Shown one piece after another: positions 43,356 to 52,387 of a DNA stretch of 64,000 nt (its first letter is position 1; every line of letters starts with the position of its first letter). Source of the DNA: Endozoicomonas gorgoniicola (lineage in GTDB: Bacteria; Pseudomonadota; Gammaproteobacteria; Pseudomonadales; Endozoicomonadaceae); assembly GCF_025562715.2 (NCBI RefSeq), contig NZ_JAPFCC010000001.1, positions 1,444,501 to 1,508,500 of the forward strand, in the 5' to 3' direction. Under the pieces are notes generated by a model. That model was not told the DNA's origin. It searched no databases and saw only the letters and a list, made by a program, of their open reading frames with translations. The translations under genes and the position numbers were made by a program.

Positions 43356-45730
43356 GTGACCATGTTTTTGCCATCGTCGGTAACCCAAACTGTGGTAAAA
43401 CCACGGTTTATAATGCACTGACAGGTGCCAGCCAGCGGGTTGGTAACTGGCCTGGTGTGACCGTAGAGCGCCGAAGTGGTTATTACCAGCATCAGGGACT
43501 GGATATTGAAGTGGTTGACCTGCCCGGCACCTACTGTCTGGACGTGGTTGATGATCAGGTGTCAATGGATGAGCGGATTGCCCGGGACTTTGTTCTGGAG
43601 CGCAATGCAGAGCTGGTTCTCAATGCCATTGATGCCTCTAATATTGAACGCAATCTCTATCTGACGACTCAGCTGCTGGATATGGGGCTGCCGGTGGTGG
43701 TGGTCCTGAATATGATGGATGTCGCTGCTGACAAGGGTATGGTGATTGACCCGGAAGCATTGTCCAGCACCCTGGGCTGTCCTGTATTGACCATGGTGGC
43801 CAGCAGGAGCGAAGGGGTTGCTGATCTTAAAGACCGGTTGAATGAGAATTTCAGGACAACCCTGCCCGCAGCAAAACCACTGTCTCTTGGCAAAGCCATT
43901 GAAACGGCAATTAACCAGCTTGAAATCGCTGCCTCTGGGTATCTGAACGATAAAACGGTCTCGCGCTGGTACGCCATAAAACTGCTGGAAGACGAAACCA
44001 GTGGATTATCCGGTTTGTCAGAATCAGTGAAACCAGAGTTGTTGAACCAGGGGCGCCGCCTGCGCGACACCCTGGAACAGGAGCAGGGGGCGGAAATTGA
44101 TATTCTCGTGGCTAATGGGCGTTACGATGCCATTGGCAACTTGATGAAGAAGGTGATCAAGCAGCGCGGAGTCTTGAATCATAAGCTGAGTGAACGCATT
44201 GACCGGGTGGTTCTGAACCGGTTCCTGGGGTTGCCGGTCTTCTTCGGCGTGATGTACCTCATGTTCATGTTCTCCGTGAACTTTGGCAGCGCCTTTATTG
44301 ATTTCTTTGATATTTCTGTTGGTACCATCATGGTCGGTGGTGTCACCCATTTGCTGGAGGGCATGAGTGCGCCGGGGTGGTTGATCGCCGTGCTGGCCCA
44401 AGGGGTGGGTGGCGGTATACAGACCGTATCCACCTTTATTCCGGTAATCGCCTCACTGTTCCTGTTTTTATCTGTGCTGGAAGACTCGGGTTACATGGCA
44501 AGGGCAGGCTTTGTTATGGACCGGATGATGCGTTTTCTGGGCTTACCCGGGAAAGCCTTTGTTCCCATGCTGATTGGTTTTGGCTGTAATGTCCCGGCCA
44601 TAATGGCAACACGCACGCTGGATAACCAGAAAGACCGTCTGCTGACCATTGCCATGGCGCCGTTTATGTCCTGTGGCGCCCGGCTGCCGGTTTATGCACT
44701 GTTTGCAGCGGCATTTTTCCCGGCAACAGGTCAGAATGTTGTGTTTATCCTCTATCTGGTGGGAATCCTGGCGGCAGTGGTGACGGGGCTGATTCTGAAG
44801 GGCAGCCTGCTCGGTGGTGAAACAGCACCCTTTGTACTGGAACTGCCCAACTACCACATGCCATCCCTGAAGCAGGTGCTTCTGCGCACCTGGGATCGCC
44901 TGAAAACCTTTATCGTGAATGCGGGTAAGGCGATTGTGATGGTTGTGGTGGTTCTGAATACCCTGAATTCGCTGGGAACGGATGGCAGCTTTGGTCATCA
45001 GGATTCAGGTTCGTCCGTACTCAGTTATATTGGTCAGAGCATTACGCCTGCCTTTAAACCCATGGGCGTTGAGGAAGATAACTGGCCAGCCGCAGTAGGC
45101 ATTTTCACGGGTGTGCTGGCAAAAGAAACACTGGTTGGCACCCTGAATTCGATGTACTCCTCTATCGCTGATGATATGAATGGGGCTGAAGGCGGGGATG
45201 AACCCTTTGACCTGATGGCAGGTATCTCACAAGCCTTTGCCTCAATTCCTGAAAACCTGGCCGGTTTGACCGGCTCATTCTCTGATCCTCTGGGCATGAA
45301 GGTCGGCGACCTGCACGATCTGGAAAGCGTTGCACAAGAGCAGGAAGTCGACATCAATACGTTCGCGGTCATGCGCACCCTGTTTCCCGGGGAAGCGGCG
45401 GTGATTGCCTACCTTTTGTTTATTCTGCTTTACACTCCCTGTGTCGCAGCACTGGGTGCCATTTACCGTGAGGCTGGCACAGGCTGGACGCTGTTTGTTG
45501 CAGGCTGGACCTTATTTCTCGGCTACTCTGTTGCCACTCTGTACTATCAGCTCTCATTGCTGGCTGTTCAGCCAATGGTGACATTAGGCTGGGTGGCTGC
45601 CCTGGCGACGGTCATGGCTATCTTTTTTGTTGCTATGCGTCGGGCAGGACGTAGATGGAATGATAATCAGCAGGTAACGAAGCAGGGTGTGAGAACTGCA
45701 AGGAATGTTCATGCTCATAGCCCTTCGTGA
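43352..45730 (+). CDS. feoB: Ferrous iron transporter FeoB
   Basis: Inner-membrane Fe2+ transporter of 792 residues with an N-terminal G domain: G1 GNPNCGKTT, G2 region GNWPGVTVE, G3 DLPGTY, G4 NMMD. A GDI-like helical domain follows, then a membrane part with the paired Gate motifs: GCNVPAIMATRT near 410 and the later TPCVAALGAIYRE near 700. Length is near E. coli FeoB (773). It overlaps feoA at its start and feoC at its end. Confidence 0.97.
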   Translation: MSDHVFAIVGNPNCGKTTVYNALTGASQRVGNWPGVTVERRSGYYQHQGLDIEVVDLPGTYCLDVVDDQVSMDERIARDFVLERNAELVLNAIDASNIERNLYLTTQLLDMGLPVVVVLNMMDVAADKGMVIDPEALSSTLGCPVLTMVASRSEGVADLKDRLNENFRTTLPAAKPLSLGKAIETAINQLEIAASGYLNDKTVSRWYAIKLLEDETSGLSGLSESVKPELLNQGRRLRDTLEQEQGAEIDILVANGRYDAIGNLMKKVIKQRGVLNHKLSERIDRVVLNRFLGLPVFFGVMYLMFMFSVNFGSAFIDFFDISVGTIMVGGVTHLLEGMSAPGWLIAVLAQGVGGGIQTVSTFIPVIASLFLFLSVLEDSGYMARAGFVMDRMMRFLGLPGKAFVPMLIGFGCNVPAIMATRTLDNQKDRLLTIAMAPFMSCGARLPVYALFAAAFFPATGQNVVFILYLVGILAAVVTGLILKGSLLGGETAPFVLELPNYHMPSLKQVLLRTWDRLKTFIVNAGKAIVMVVVVLNTLNSLGTDGSFGHQDSGSSVLSYIGQSITPAFKPMGVEEDNWPAAVGIFTGVLAKETLVGTLNSMYSSIADDMNGAEGGDEPFDLMAGISQAFASIPENLAGLTGSFSDPLGMKVGDLHDLESVAQEQEVDINTFAVMRTLFPGEAAVIAYLLFILLYTPCVAALGAIYREAGTGWTLFVAGWTLFLGYSVATLYYQLSLLAVQPMVTLGWVAALATVMAIFFVAMRRAGRRWNDNQQVTKQGVRTARNVHAHSPS

Positions 45731-45959
45731 TTATCTCAGTGACCAGGGAATAGTTTCCCTGGCTGAACTGAGCCAGCGGTTTAATGTCAGCCCTGATGCC
45801 ATGCGTGGCATGCTGTCCCACTGGATGCGCAAAGGTAAATTGATACGTGAACAGTCTGGTTGCGCTAAAGGCTGTGTCAGCTGTTCACCTGAGCAGCTGG
45901 AGATGTACCGCTGGATGGAGACCGGGGCAGACAGTATTCCTCTGTGTCAGCTGAATTGA
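45711..45959 (+). CDS. feoC: FeoC-like transcriptional regulator/Feo partner
   Basis: An 82-residue winged-helix protein with a Cys cluster near the end of the wing (GCAKGCVSC), as in FeoC, which can bind an Fe-S cluster and protects FeoB from proteolysis. The second ATG (45711) is preferred because AAGGA at 45700-45704 is ideally placed; the first ATG at 45705 adds two residues. It overlaps the end of feoB by 20 bp, and its own 3' end overlaps the opposing methyltransferase gene by 83 bp. Confidence 0.9.
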   Translation: MLIALRDYLSDQGIVSLAELSQRFNVSPDAMRGMLSHWMRKGKLIREQSGCAKGCVSCSPEQLEMYRWMETGADSIPLCQLN

Positions 45960-46506
45960 CCGCTGTCTTCTGATAAACGTCTTTCCTGTATACGAACACG
46001 GACGTTCGGTACAAATCATTCGCCTTAATTTCCTTAATGCTTTCCCATCCCGGCAATCTGAAAGTGTGGCTGACGACGGTACAATGTGCAGTCAGTTGAC
46101 GCTTTAAATAACCATCCATCTGCTTCATGGCTTCTGGAAACAAATAGCAGGTTACCAGCCCGGGGTCTGTTAGCTGAGCGGTAAAAAAATTCTGCTTCAG
46201 TACCCTTACGTTGGCTTTATGAACCGTTAATACCCTTGCCACCAGATAAGGGATCGTTGATTGCTCATAGCCTGTGATGGAGTGGTTTGGGTATCGTCTC
46301 CCCAGCATCAGCAGAAGTGTTCCCCAGCCACAGCCAAGCTCATAAATTCTTCCGTCCACTGATTCGGGTAACAACGGTTCCATTGTCAACCGGACTTTAC
46401 GGCTGGTTGGAGTAGGCGTAATGCCCAGCCTTAAAGACCAGAAGACAATCGAGGCGGTTATGGCAAACGCCAGTCCAGCCAGCAGCCAGATGATCCCGTC
46501 AATCAT
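45877..46506 (-). CDS. Membrane-anchored class I SAM methyltransferase-like protein, 209 aa
   Basis: A single N-terminal membrane helix (residues 5-27) is followed by a Rossmann methyltransferase core with motif I ELGCGWGTLLLML (near 55-67) and a GYEQS acidic loop (E near 80) for the SAM ribose. The later part, FPEAMKQMDGYLK and VVSHTFRLPG, fits the small class I enzymes. Substrate unknown. The last 27 residues, rich in Ser and Pro, lie opposite feoC and may be an extension. Its start overlaps the stop of the upstream GlxA-type gene by 4 bp. Confidence 0.8.
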   Translation of the reverse strand: MIDGIIWLLAGLAFAITASIVFWSLRLGITPTPTSRKVRLTMEPLLPESVDGRIYELGCGWGTLLLMLGRRYPNHSITGYEQSTIPYLVARVLTVHKANVRVLKQNFFTAQLTDPGLVTCYLFPEAMKQMDGYLKRQLTAHCTVVSHTFRLPGWESIKEIKANDLYRTSVFVYRKDVYQKTAVNSADTEEYCLPRSPSSGTSPAAQVNS

Positions 46507-47513
46507 TGAGTGTCCAGATAAAACAGTTTGCCCCGGACACTGCGGCGAAAGTCCGAAGGATTCAGTTGATAGTGTTGCTTAAATTGTCGGCTGAAGTAGT
46601 CCGGGTCATTAAAGCCGGATTGCAGGGCAATTTCAGTAATCGACAGGTCGGTGGCTTTCAGCAGCTCGGCACAATGGTTCAGGCGCAGCTGTTGCAGATA
46701 CTGAAAGGGTGACATGCCGGTTGCCTCACGAAAGCGACGGTTCAGGGTGCGTTGGGTCAGGCCGGTGACAGCCAGCATATGCTGGCTGTCAATATCATCA
46801 TTGAGATGCTGCCGTAGCCAGTCCTGCAGGTTCACAATGATTTCATCCCCGTGGCTGGTGGTGTGATCATCAGCATAATGGGTCTGTTCGAAAGGGCGGC
46901 GGATTTCGTGAGAAAACTGCTGGGCCACCCGGTTGGCGATATCCCGCCCCATGGCGAGCTTGATAATATGCACCATCAGGTCTGCCACGGAATTAACGCT
47001 GCCTGCGCAGTAAATCCGTCCAGCCCGGGTGATCAGGTGATGGGGTTTAAACAGAACTTCGGGATAGTGCTTGCGCAGCCGGTTGAGATAATACCAGTGA
47101 GTCGTTGCAGGCTGGTGATCCAGCAGCCCGCTTTCTGCCATCAGTGCGACCCCGGTACCTGCAACACAGAAGGTAGCGCCATGGCTGTATTGTTCCCTGA
47201 TCCAGTCAATGGTTTCCCGGGAGCGCCTGACAATTGGCATGGGGTTGCGCCACAGTGCCGGGAGCAGTACCAGGTCAGCCTTTGAGGAAGATGACAGGTC
47301 CATCGAAGGTGTCAGTAGAATGTTGCCATGGGACAGCACCGGAGTGCCGTTGTTGCTACATAACTGTACGTCGATAGACGTTTTTTTCTGTTCCATCCGG
47401 CTGTACATGGTGGCTGCTGCCAGCATTTCCATAGGCAGACTGATGCTGGTGGTGAGCATGTGTTCCAGCAGAGGAACCCTGACACGGTGTAACCTGAGTG
47501 AATCTGAGACCAT
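46503..47513 (-). CDS. GlxA/FtrA-type AraC-family regulator with DJ-1/PfpI domain
   Basis: A 336-residue transcription factor. Residues 1-185 are a class I glutaminase-like (DJ-1/PfpI) sensor domain; the usual catalytic Cys region reads GATFCVAGTGVALMAESGLL with Cys near 115. Residues 220-330 are the AraC helix-turn-helix pair (QRTLNRRFREATGMSPFQYL and ALQSGFNDPDYFSRQFKQHY). Relatives regulate catabolism of amines and amino acids. It is translationally linked with the downstream methyltransferase, so the two may share a regulon. Start at 47513 is the longest; alternative starts exist inside the first 20 residues. Confidence 0.88.
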   Translation of the reverse strand: MVSDSLRLHRVRVPLLEHMLTTSISLPMEMLAAATMYSRMEQKKTSIDVQLCSNNGTPVLSHGNILLTPSMDLSSSSKADLVLLPALWRNPMPIVRRSRETIDWIREQYSHGATFCVAGTGVALMAESGLLDHQPATTHWYYLNRLRKHYPEVLFKPHHLITRAGRIYCAGSVNSVADLMVHIIKLAMGRDIANRVAQQFSHEIRRPFEQTHYADDHTTSHGDEIIVNLQDWLRQHLNDDIDSQHMLAVTGLTQRTLNRRFREATGMSPFQYLQQLRLNHCAELLKATDLSITEIALQSGFNDPDYFSRQFKQHYQLNPSDFRRSVRGKLFYLDTQ

Positions 47514-47697
47514 TGCGGATAAGCTTTACTGGTAGAGTGGCTAAATTGTCGGATTATTTGGCTGATTTGTCCAGATGACATTGTGACAGTACCATTACAC
47601 TAAAGCGACATAGTGAGAGTACTGTTTTTTGCGTATCTGCCATTCAGGCAGTCAGCCGGAAGCAGGTGTCAGCATTCAAGGTGGCAGGAGTTTTTGA

Positions 47698-49530
47698 GTG
47701 TCCAGATTACCCGTTATCGTTGCCCAGGGTGGCGTCAGTCCGGCAGGACGAAGCTCCGGTTTTCATGGTTATCGACGTCTGGTGGTTGACCGGCTGGGGG
47801 CTGTTGAGCGTCAGCAGACCCTGAACGCAATCGCCCGTCTGCGAGGGCTGGACAACACAGTGACCGAGCAGGACATTCTTTCCGGTACCCTGATTCGTCA
47901 GCTGGAAGATAACCTGTTTGATGCCGACAACCTCTACCTGCACAATGCCCTGAATGTTCAGGAAGGCTCTGAGCTGATCCTGCCAGTCCGTCGTCTGCCC
48001 GCTTTACCCGAAGGCTGGGTGACAGAGCCTCTGGCTGATGGCAAACACGTTCGTGTCCGGGTCACTGCGACGCATAAAATGATGTTGCCGGGCAGCAGGG
48101 TTTCACCGGTCAAGGCGGCCGGGCAACTGCCGTCTGGATTTCAGCCGGAAAAACTGTACCAGTCCCGTCACCATCCCCGTTCACTGGCCATGACCGTATT
48201 CGGTGCTTCCGATGCGGTGCTGTCCTCAGGACTCGACTGGGCAGGTCTGAAAGGTTTGCTGGCACCGGAAGAGATGGCGGTGTATTCCGGCAGCGCTATG
48301 AGTCAGCTGGATTATAACGGCAACGGTGGCATGATGCAGGCGCGCCTGCTGGGCAAACGGGTGACGTCCAAACAGTGTCCGCTGGGCTTTTCAGAAATGT
48401 CAGCGGACTTTATCAATGCCTATATTCTTGGTTCTCTGGGAGCCACCGGCACCAGTATGGGCGCCTGTGCCACCATGCTGTATAACCTGCAGCTGGCGGT
48501 TAATGATATTCGAAGCGGGCGTCGTCGTCTGGTGGTGGTTGGCAACAGTGAAGCGCCGGTTACACCTGAAATAATGGACGGTTATACCACCATGGGCGCA
48601 CTGGCAACGGATGCAGACCTCAGGGGGCTGGATCAGCTGATGGACAGCGAAGATCCGGACTGGCGCCGTGCCTGTCGGCCGTTTGCTGATAATGCGGGCT
48701 TTACCATTGCAGAGTCTTCCCAGTTTCTGATTTTGATGGATGATGAACTGGCTATGGAAGCAGGCGCAGAAGTACTGGGTGCTGTGGCGGATGTTTTTGT
48801 TAATGCCGATGGCTACAAAAAATCCATCTCCGCCCCGGGAGCCGGTAACTATCTGACGGTTGCCAGGGCGGCTGCACTGGGTCGATCCATTCTGGGCGAA
48901 GAGGCACTCCGCCAGCGCAGTTATGTTCAGGCACATGGCACTGGTACGCCGCAGAACCGCGTGACCGAATCGCACATTCTCAATGAGACGGCAAAGGTCT
49001 TTGGCATTGACCAGTGGGCGGTGTCTGCTGTGAAAAGCTACGTCGGACATTCAATCGGTGTGGCCGGCGGCGACCAGATAATGTCAACCCTTGGGGTATG
49101 GGACCAGGGGATTATTCCGGGTATTCGCACCATCAACCATCTCGCGGAAGATGTTCACGCTTCACACCTGAATATTCTTACCGACCACCATGATGCGGGT
49201 GTCAACGGTATAGACATGACACTGGTGAACGCTAAAGGTTTCGGTGGGAATAATGCCACCGCCCTGATAATGAGCCCTGACGTGGTCCTGTCGATGATGC
49301 AGAAAAAGCATGGTGAAAAAGCGACGACTGCATGGGAACACCGTCAGGAAAACACCCGTGAACGCCAGCAGGAATACGAAGATCAGTATCAGCAGGGAAC
49401 CATGACGCCGATCTATCAGTTTGGTCAAGGCGTCCTGAATGGCGACGAGCTGGACTATACGGATCAGAAACTGTCGGTACCCGGCTATGGTCGTGCAATG
49501 AACCTGAATCTGGAAAACCCATACTGGTAA
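47698..49530 (+). CDS. fabY: Beta-ketoacyl-ACP synthase, FabY type
   Basis: A 610-residue condensing enzyme resembling Pseudomonas FabY, which starts fatty acid synthesis from acetyl-CoA and malonyl-ACP. The thiolase-fold triad is present: C257 in GASMGACATMLYN-like context (GTSMGACATM), H413 in QAHGTGTPQN and H451 in YVGHSIGVAGG. The N-terminal start RLPVIVAQGGVSPAGRSS and C-terminal extension are typical of FabY. The GTG start at 47698 has AGGAG nearby. No acyl carrier gene adjoins. Confidence 0.9.
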   Translation: MSRLPVIVAQGGVSPAGRSSGFHGYRRLVVDRLGAVERQQTLNAIARLRGLDNTVTEQDILSGTLIRQLEDNLFDADNLYLHNALNVQEGSELILPVRRLPALPEGWVTEPLADGKHVRVRVTATHKMMLPGSRVSPVKAAGQLPSGFQPEKLYQSRHHPRSLAMTVFGASDAVLSSGLDWAGLKGLLAPEEMAVYSGSAMSQLDYNGNGGMMQARLLGKRVTSKQCPLGFSEMSADFINAYILGSLGATGTSMGACATMLYNLQLAVNDIRSGRRRLVVVGNSEAPVTPEIMDGYTTMGALATDADLRGLDQLMDSEDPDWRRACRPFADNAGFTIAESSQFLILMDDELAMEAGAEVLGAVADVFVNADGYKKSISAPGAGNYLTVARAAALGRSILGEEALRQRSYVQAHGTGTPQNRVTESHILNETAKVFGIDQWAVSAVKSYVGHSIGVAGGDQIMSTLGVWDQGIIPGIRTINHLAEDVHASHLNILTDHHDAGVNGIDMTLVNAKGFGGNNATALIMSPDVVLSMMQKKHGEKATTAWEHRQENTRERQQEYEDQYQQGTMTPIYQFGQGVLNGDELDYTDQKLSVPGYGRAMNLNLENPYW

Positions 49531-49553
49531 GCCAGCAAACTCCTCCCCGTTAC

Positions 49554-49693
49554 GAGGCTGTCGCAAAAGGGCTGCGCTTGCCAATACTGCGTTAAAAAAT
49601 GGCTCAAAATGCTCATTTACTCGGTGTAAACTGCGCTTTTTCGCCATTTTTTGCCTTGTCTTGCCTGCGCTCGCTGCCTTTTGCGACAGCCTC
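49554..49693. mobile_element. 140-bp MITE with 17-bp terminal inverted repeats and TTAC target duplication
   Basis: GAGGCTGTCGCAAAAGG at the left end pairs exactly with CCTTTTGCGACAGCCTC at the right end. Direct repeats TTAC flank it at 49550-49553 and 49694-49697, as expected for a 4-bp target duplication. Internal arms also pair partly (AAAAAATGGC with GCCATTTTTT), so the whole element can fold as one hairpin. It is non-coding and lies in the spacer between fabY and the DUF4139-like gene; the rest of 49531-49890 shows no gene. No autonomous partner is in the window. Confidence 0.85.
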
Positions 49694-49890
49694 TTACCTG
49701 CCTGGCGACGGGGTGCCTCTCTTTTCTTTCTCGACTTGCCTGTTTTTCTAAGCCCTTTGTAAAAGCAAAGGCTTTCAGTTGATTTTATTGGCCACTCAAG
49801 CCATTCTCATCGAGTCATTGTTGTATCGTTACATAGATGCTGCACATTCAAGGCGTAGCAGGTGTTTTGGTGGACAGAAAGGAGAATCAC

Positions 49891-51282
49891 ATGCTCATGA
49901 GTCGTCTGGGAATAGCCCTGGTTTTAGTGGGAGCTGTAGGTATACAGCCGCTGGCTGCCCGGGCTGATGCCGGGCGTGTGGATATCAGCAGCGCCACTCA
50001 GTCCAGTCTGACGCTGTATTCTGACAAGGCATTTGTACGTCATTCACTGTCTACCCTGCCTTCTGAACAGGGCAGCCTCACAGTGTCGGGGCTACCTCAG
50101 GAATGGGATCATGACAGTCTTGATCTGAGGTATCGGGAGAGCGCCGGCTCAGTGACTCCGGCTCAGCTGGTCTGGCAGCCGGATGGTTTAGACCGGGATG
50201 CGATTTACCGGGGAATGGTTGGAAAAACGGTTGAATTGCTGGGTGGAGGCCTGAATGTTCCGGTACAGGGCACAATGCTGTCTTACCATTCTGGTCTGGC
50301 ACTGGTTCAGGGAACAAATGGACGACAGTATCTTGTAGACTGGAGCGACCCGCAGGGCATACGGGTCGCTGGTCGTGATGCTATGGTCGCTGATAACCGG
50401 CTGGTTTCAGGTATTACCGCATCGTTTACACCTGCACAGGTTAAACAGCTGAAGGCTGATAATCTGCAATTGTCGTATGTGACACCGTCATTACGTTTTA
50501 GCAGTCATTATCGTATGACAGTGAATGACACCGATAATGCCCGGCTGGAGCTGAGCGCCCTGCTGAATAATTACAGCGACACCAGCTACAACCGGGCGGA
50601 TATACGACTGGTTTCCGGTGACACCGGCAGGAGCGTTGCCTATGTCCGCAACAGACAGGTGATGATGGAAGCCGCCCCGGCTGCCATGGATTCAACCGGT
50701 GAAAGGGTGGGCGAAATGCTGGTGCAGAAACTGCCAAAAGGCACCCGGCTGCCTGCGCGCTCCAGTCAGCAGCTCAGCCTGTTTCATAAGGATGCGCTGA
50801 AGGTAGAAAAACTGTATGCACTGGATGTTTACGGACGCTCTTTCAGTGGTCGCAATAAGGTGGCTGAAAGACCTCGTTTGACTTATCGTTTCAAGGCGGA
50901 AGCCGATCTGCCTGCTGCACCGATTAAGCTGTTTGAAGAAACCAGTGATGGTGCAGTCATCATCGCCGGTGAAAGCTGGCTGACGCAGACAACATCCGGT
51001 GACTATGCCCATTTGACCATGGGAGAAGCCCTGGCTGTCCGGGTTGAGCGTAACTTGAAAAATTCTCAGCAACAGGAAAAAAACCTGAAGAACCAGTGGC
51101 AGGCTGTTATTCGCAATGATCAGGATGTCGACGTTAAGCTCACGCTGATGGAGCGTGATTCGGGATTGTTAAAAATCAGTGATGTAACAGGTGCCACCCT
51201 CGAAGGTGCGCGCACTCTTACCGTTAAAGTGCCTGCCAAAAGCTCTCGGGAGATCAGTTATCAGGCGACCTACCGACTTTAA
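49891..51282 (+). CDS. Exported DUF4139-like protein, 463 aa
   Basis: A signal peptide (LGIALVLVGAVGIQPLAA, cleavage near 25) precedes a strand-rich protein. The opening SSLTLYSDKAFVR and the middle block SHYRMTVNDTDNARLELSALLNNYSDTSYNRADIRLVSGD fit DUF4139-type proteins common in proteobacteria, probably periplasmic or outer-membrane associated, of unknown function. The ATG at 49891 with AAAGGAGA at 49878-49885 is chosen over the in-frame start at 49837. A tandem 16-bp duplication (51304-51335) follows the stop. Confidence 0.75.
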   Translation: MLMSRLGIALVLVGAVGIQPLAARADAGRVDISSATQSSLTLYSDKAFVRHSLSTLPSEQGSLTVSGLPQEWDHDSLDLRYRESAGSVTPAQLVWQPDGLDRDAIYRGMVGKTVELLGGGLNVPVQGTMLSYHSGLALVQGTNGRQYLVDWSDPQGIRVAGRDAMVADNRLVSGITASFTPAQVKQLKADNLQLSYVTPSLRFSSHYRMTVNDTDNARLELSALLNNYSDTSYNRADIRLVSGDTGRSVAYVRNRQVMMEAAPAAMDSTGERVGEMLVQKLPKGTRLPARSSQQLSLFHKDALKVEKLYALDVYGRSFSGRNKVAERPRLTYRFKAEADLPAAPIKLFEETSDGAVIIAGESWLTQTTSGDYAHLTMGEALAVRVERNLKNSQQQEKNLKNQWQAVIRNDQDVDVKLTLMERDSGLLKISDVTGATLEGARTLTVKVPAKSSREISYQATYRL

Positions 51283-51303
51283 GGCGGTTACCTCCGGCAC
51301 TTC

Positions 51304-51335
51304 CTGTTATGGGGCATTGCTGTTATGGGGCATTG
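51304..51335. repeat. Tandem repeat, 16 bp x 2
   Basis: CTGTTATGGGGCATTG occurs twice head to tail in the 58-bp gap before the next gene, ending 6 bp before its ATG and partly replacing the ribosome-binding region. Confidence 0.85.
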
Positions 51336-51340
51336 CTCTT

Positions 51341-52369
51341 ATGAGGTATAGTATTCCGAAACACTGGGGCAGGTGGCTGGGTTCAGCTATTTGCCTTTTT
51401 CTGCTTTTAAATCCACTGCCTGTTTTTGCCCAGTTTCAGTACAGGTATTGGCTGAAGATTATCTTTGATACTGAAGATCAAATAACCATTCCTTTCAGGC
51501 TCAGTAGGGGTACAGACCGGGGAGCTGACTCTGCTCCTTCTGAGTCAGTAGCAAGCCGCCTCAGCAACCCGCAGCGGCAGTGTCTGGAACATCGTGGTAA
51601 TGCCTGTGGATGCGTCAGAACAGCCCCCATTGCTCAGCGGCACGAACCCGTGTCTCAGTTAGAAGAGGTGAGAGTTGAAGGCCATTTCACAATGCCTGAC
51701 GGAGCCTCTCAAACCCTCCAACTCCTTCCGGAGAATAATGCGTTCCACCAGGAGCGGTTGATGACAGGTGATCAGATAAACGCCCTGAATCAACAGATTG
51801 CCCTGATGGCACATATCCTGGCCGGGCTGAGAAAGAGAGAGCATAGGCAACTGTTCAGCGCAGAAACCGCGAAGATGTCCTATTGCAGTCCTGCAAAAGC
51901 TTTAAAGTCATGGTATTTTCGTTGTGGTTTTGGCTTTTGCACAGCCTTATGGTGGCTTCCGGGTGCCCTTAGTGGGGCTCCGGGTGCTTATGCAGGTTCC
52001 TGTATCGGTTCTACCATCACTGGTTACGCCCTTGCCTTTATAGCCGGTTACCAGAAGCTTTCGAATTGGTTTGTGGGTATTACTTTGCATCACGATGGCA
52101 CCCGGCTATTACAGGAGGATGCTGAGCTACTGCGAAGGGTTATAACACAGCTTGATGGGCGATCGCGGTTGTATTCACTTCGGTTTACCAGTCCGGAAAC
52201 CGCCGAGTTGCGCTTTCAGGTACTTTTGGCAGATTCTATCAGGTTGAGTGAGCAGGCTCTGGTGTATATGGGTTTATCAGGTCATTATCAGACCGTTTCA
52301 GTCAACGCATCTGAAGATGCCCCGCTAACTCCTGTTAATGAAATTATATTTATGGAAACCAGTTTATAA
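51341..52369 (+). CDS. Orphan membrane-anchored exported protein, 342 aa
   Basis: A signal peptide (WLGSAICLFLLLNPLPVFA, cleavage near 30) starts the protein. The middle carries a Cys-containing region (RQCLEHRGNACGCVR, near 85) and then two membrane helices (about 185-230, FGFCTALWWLPGAL and STITGYALAFIAGY) with a Gly/Ala loop between. A C-terminal domain of about 110 residues of mixed helix and strand follows. I recognise no family. The ATG at 51341 gives a clean signal peptide; the longer frame from 51191 overlaps the previous gene and is rejected. Confidence 0.65.
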   Translation: MRYSIPKHWGRWLGSAICLFLLLNPLPVFAQFQYRYWLKIIFDTEDQITIPFRLSRGTDRGADSAPSESVASRLSNPQRQCLEHRGNACGCVRTAPIAQRHEPVSQLEEVRVEGHFTMPDGASQTLQLLPENNAFHQERLMTGDQINALNQQIALMAHILAGLRKREHRQLFSAETAKMSYCSPAKALKSWYFRCGFGFCTALWWLPGALSGAPGAYAGSCIGSTITGYALAFIAGYQKLSNWFVGITLHHDGTRLLQEDAELLRRVITQLDGRSRLYSLRFTSPETAELRFQVLLADSIRLSEQALVYMGLSGHYQTVSVNASEDAPLTPVNEIIFMETSL

Positions 52370-52387
52370 ACAGAATGAGCCGGAGAT

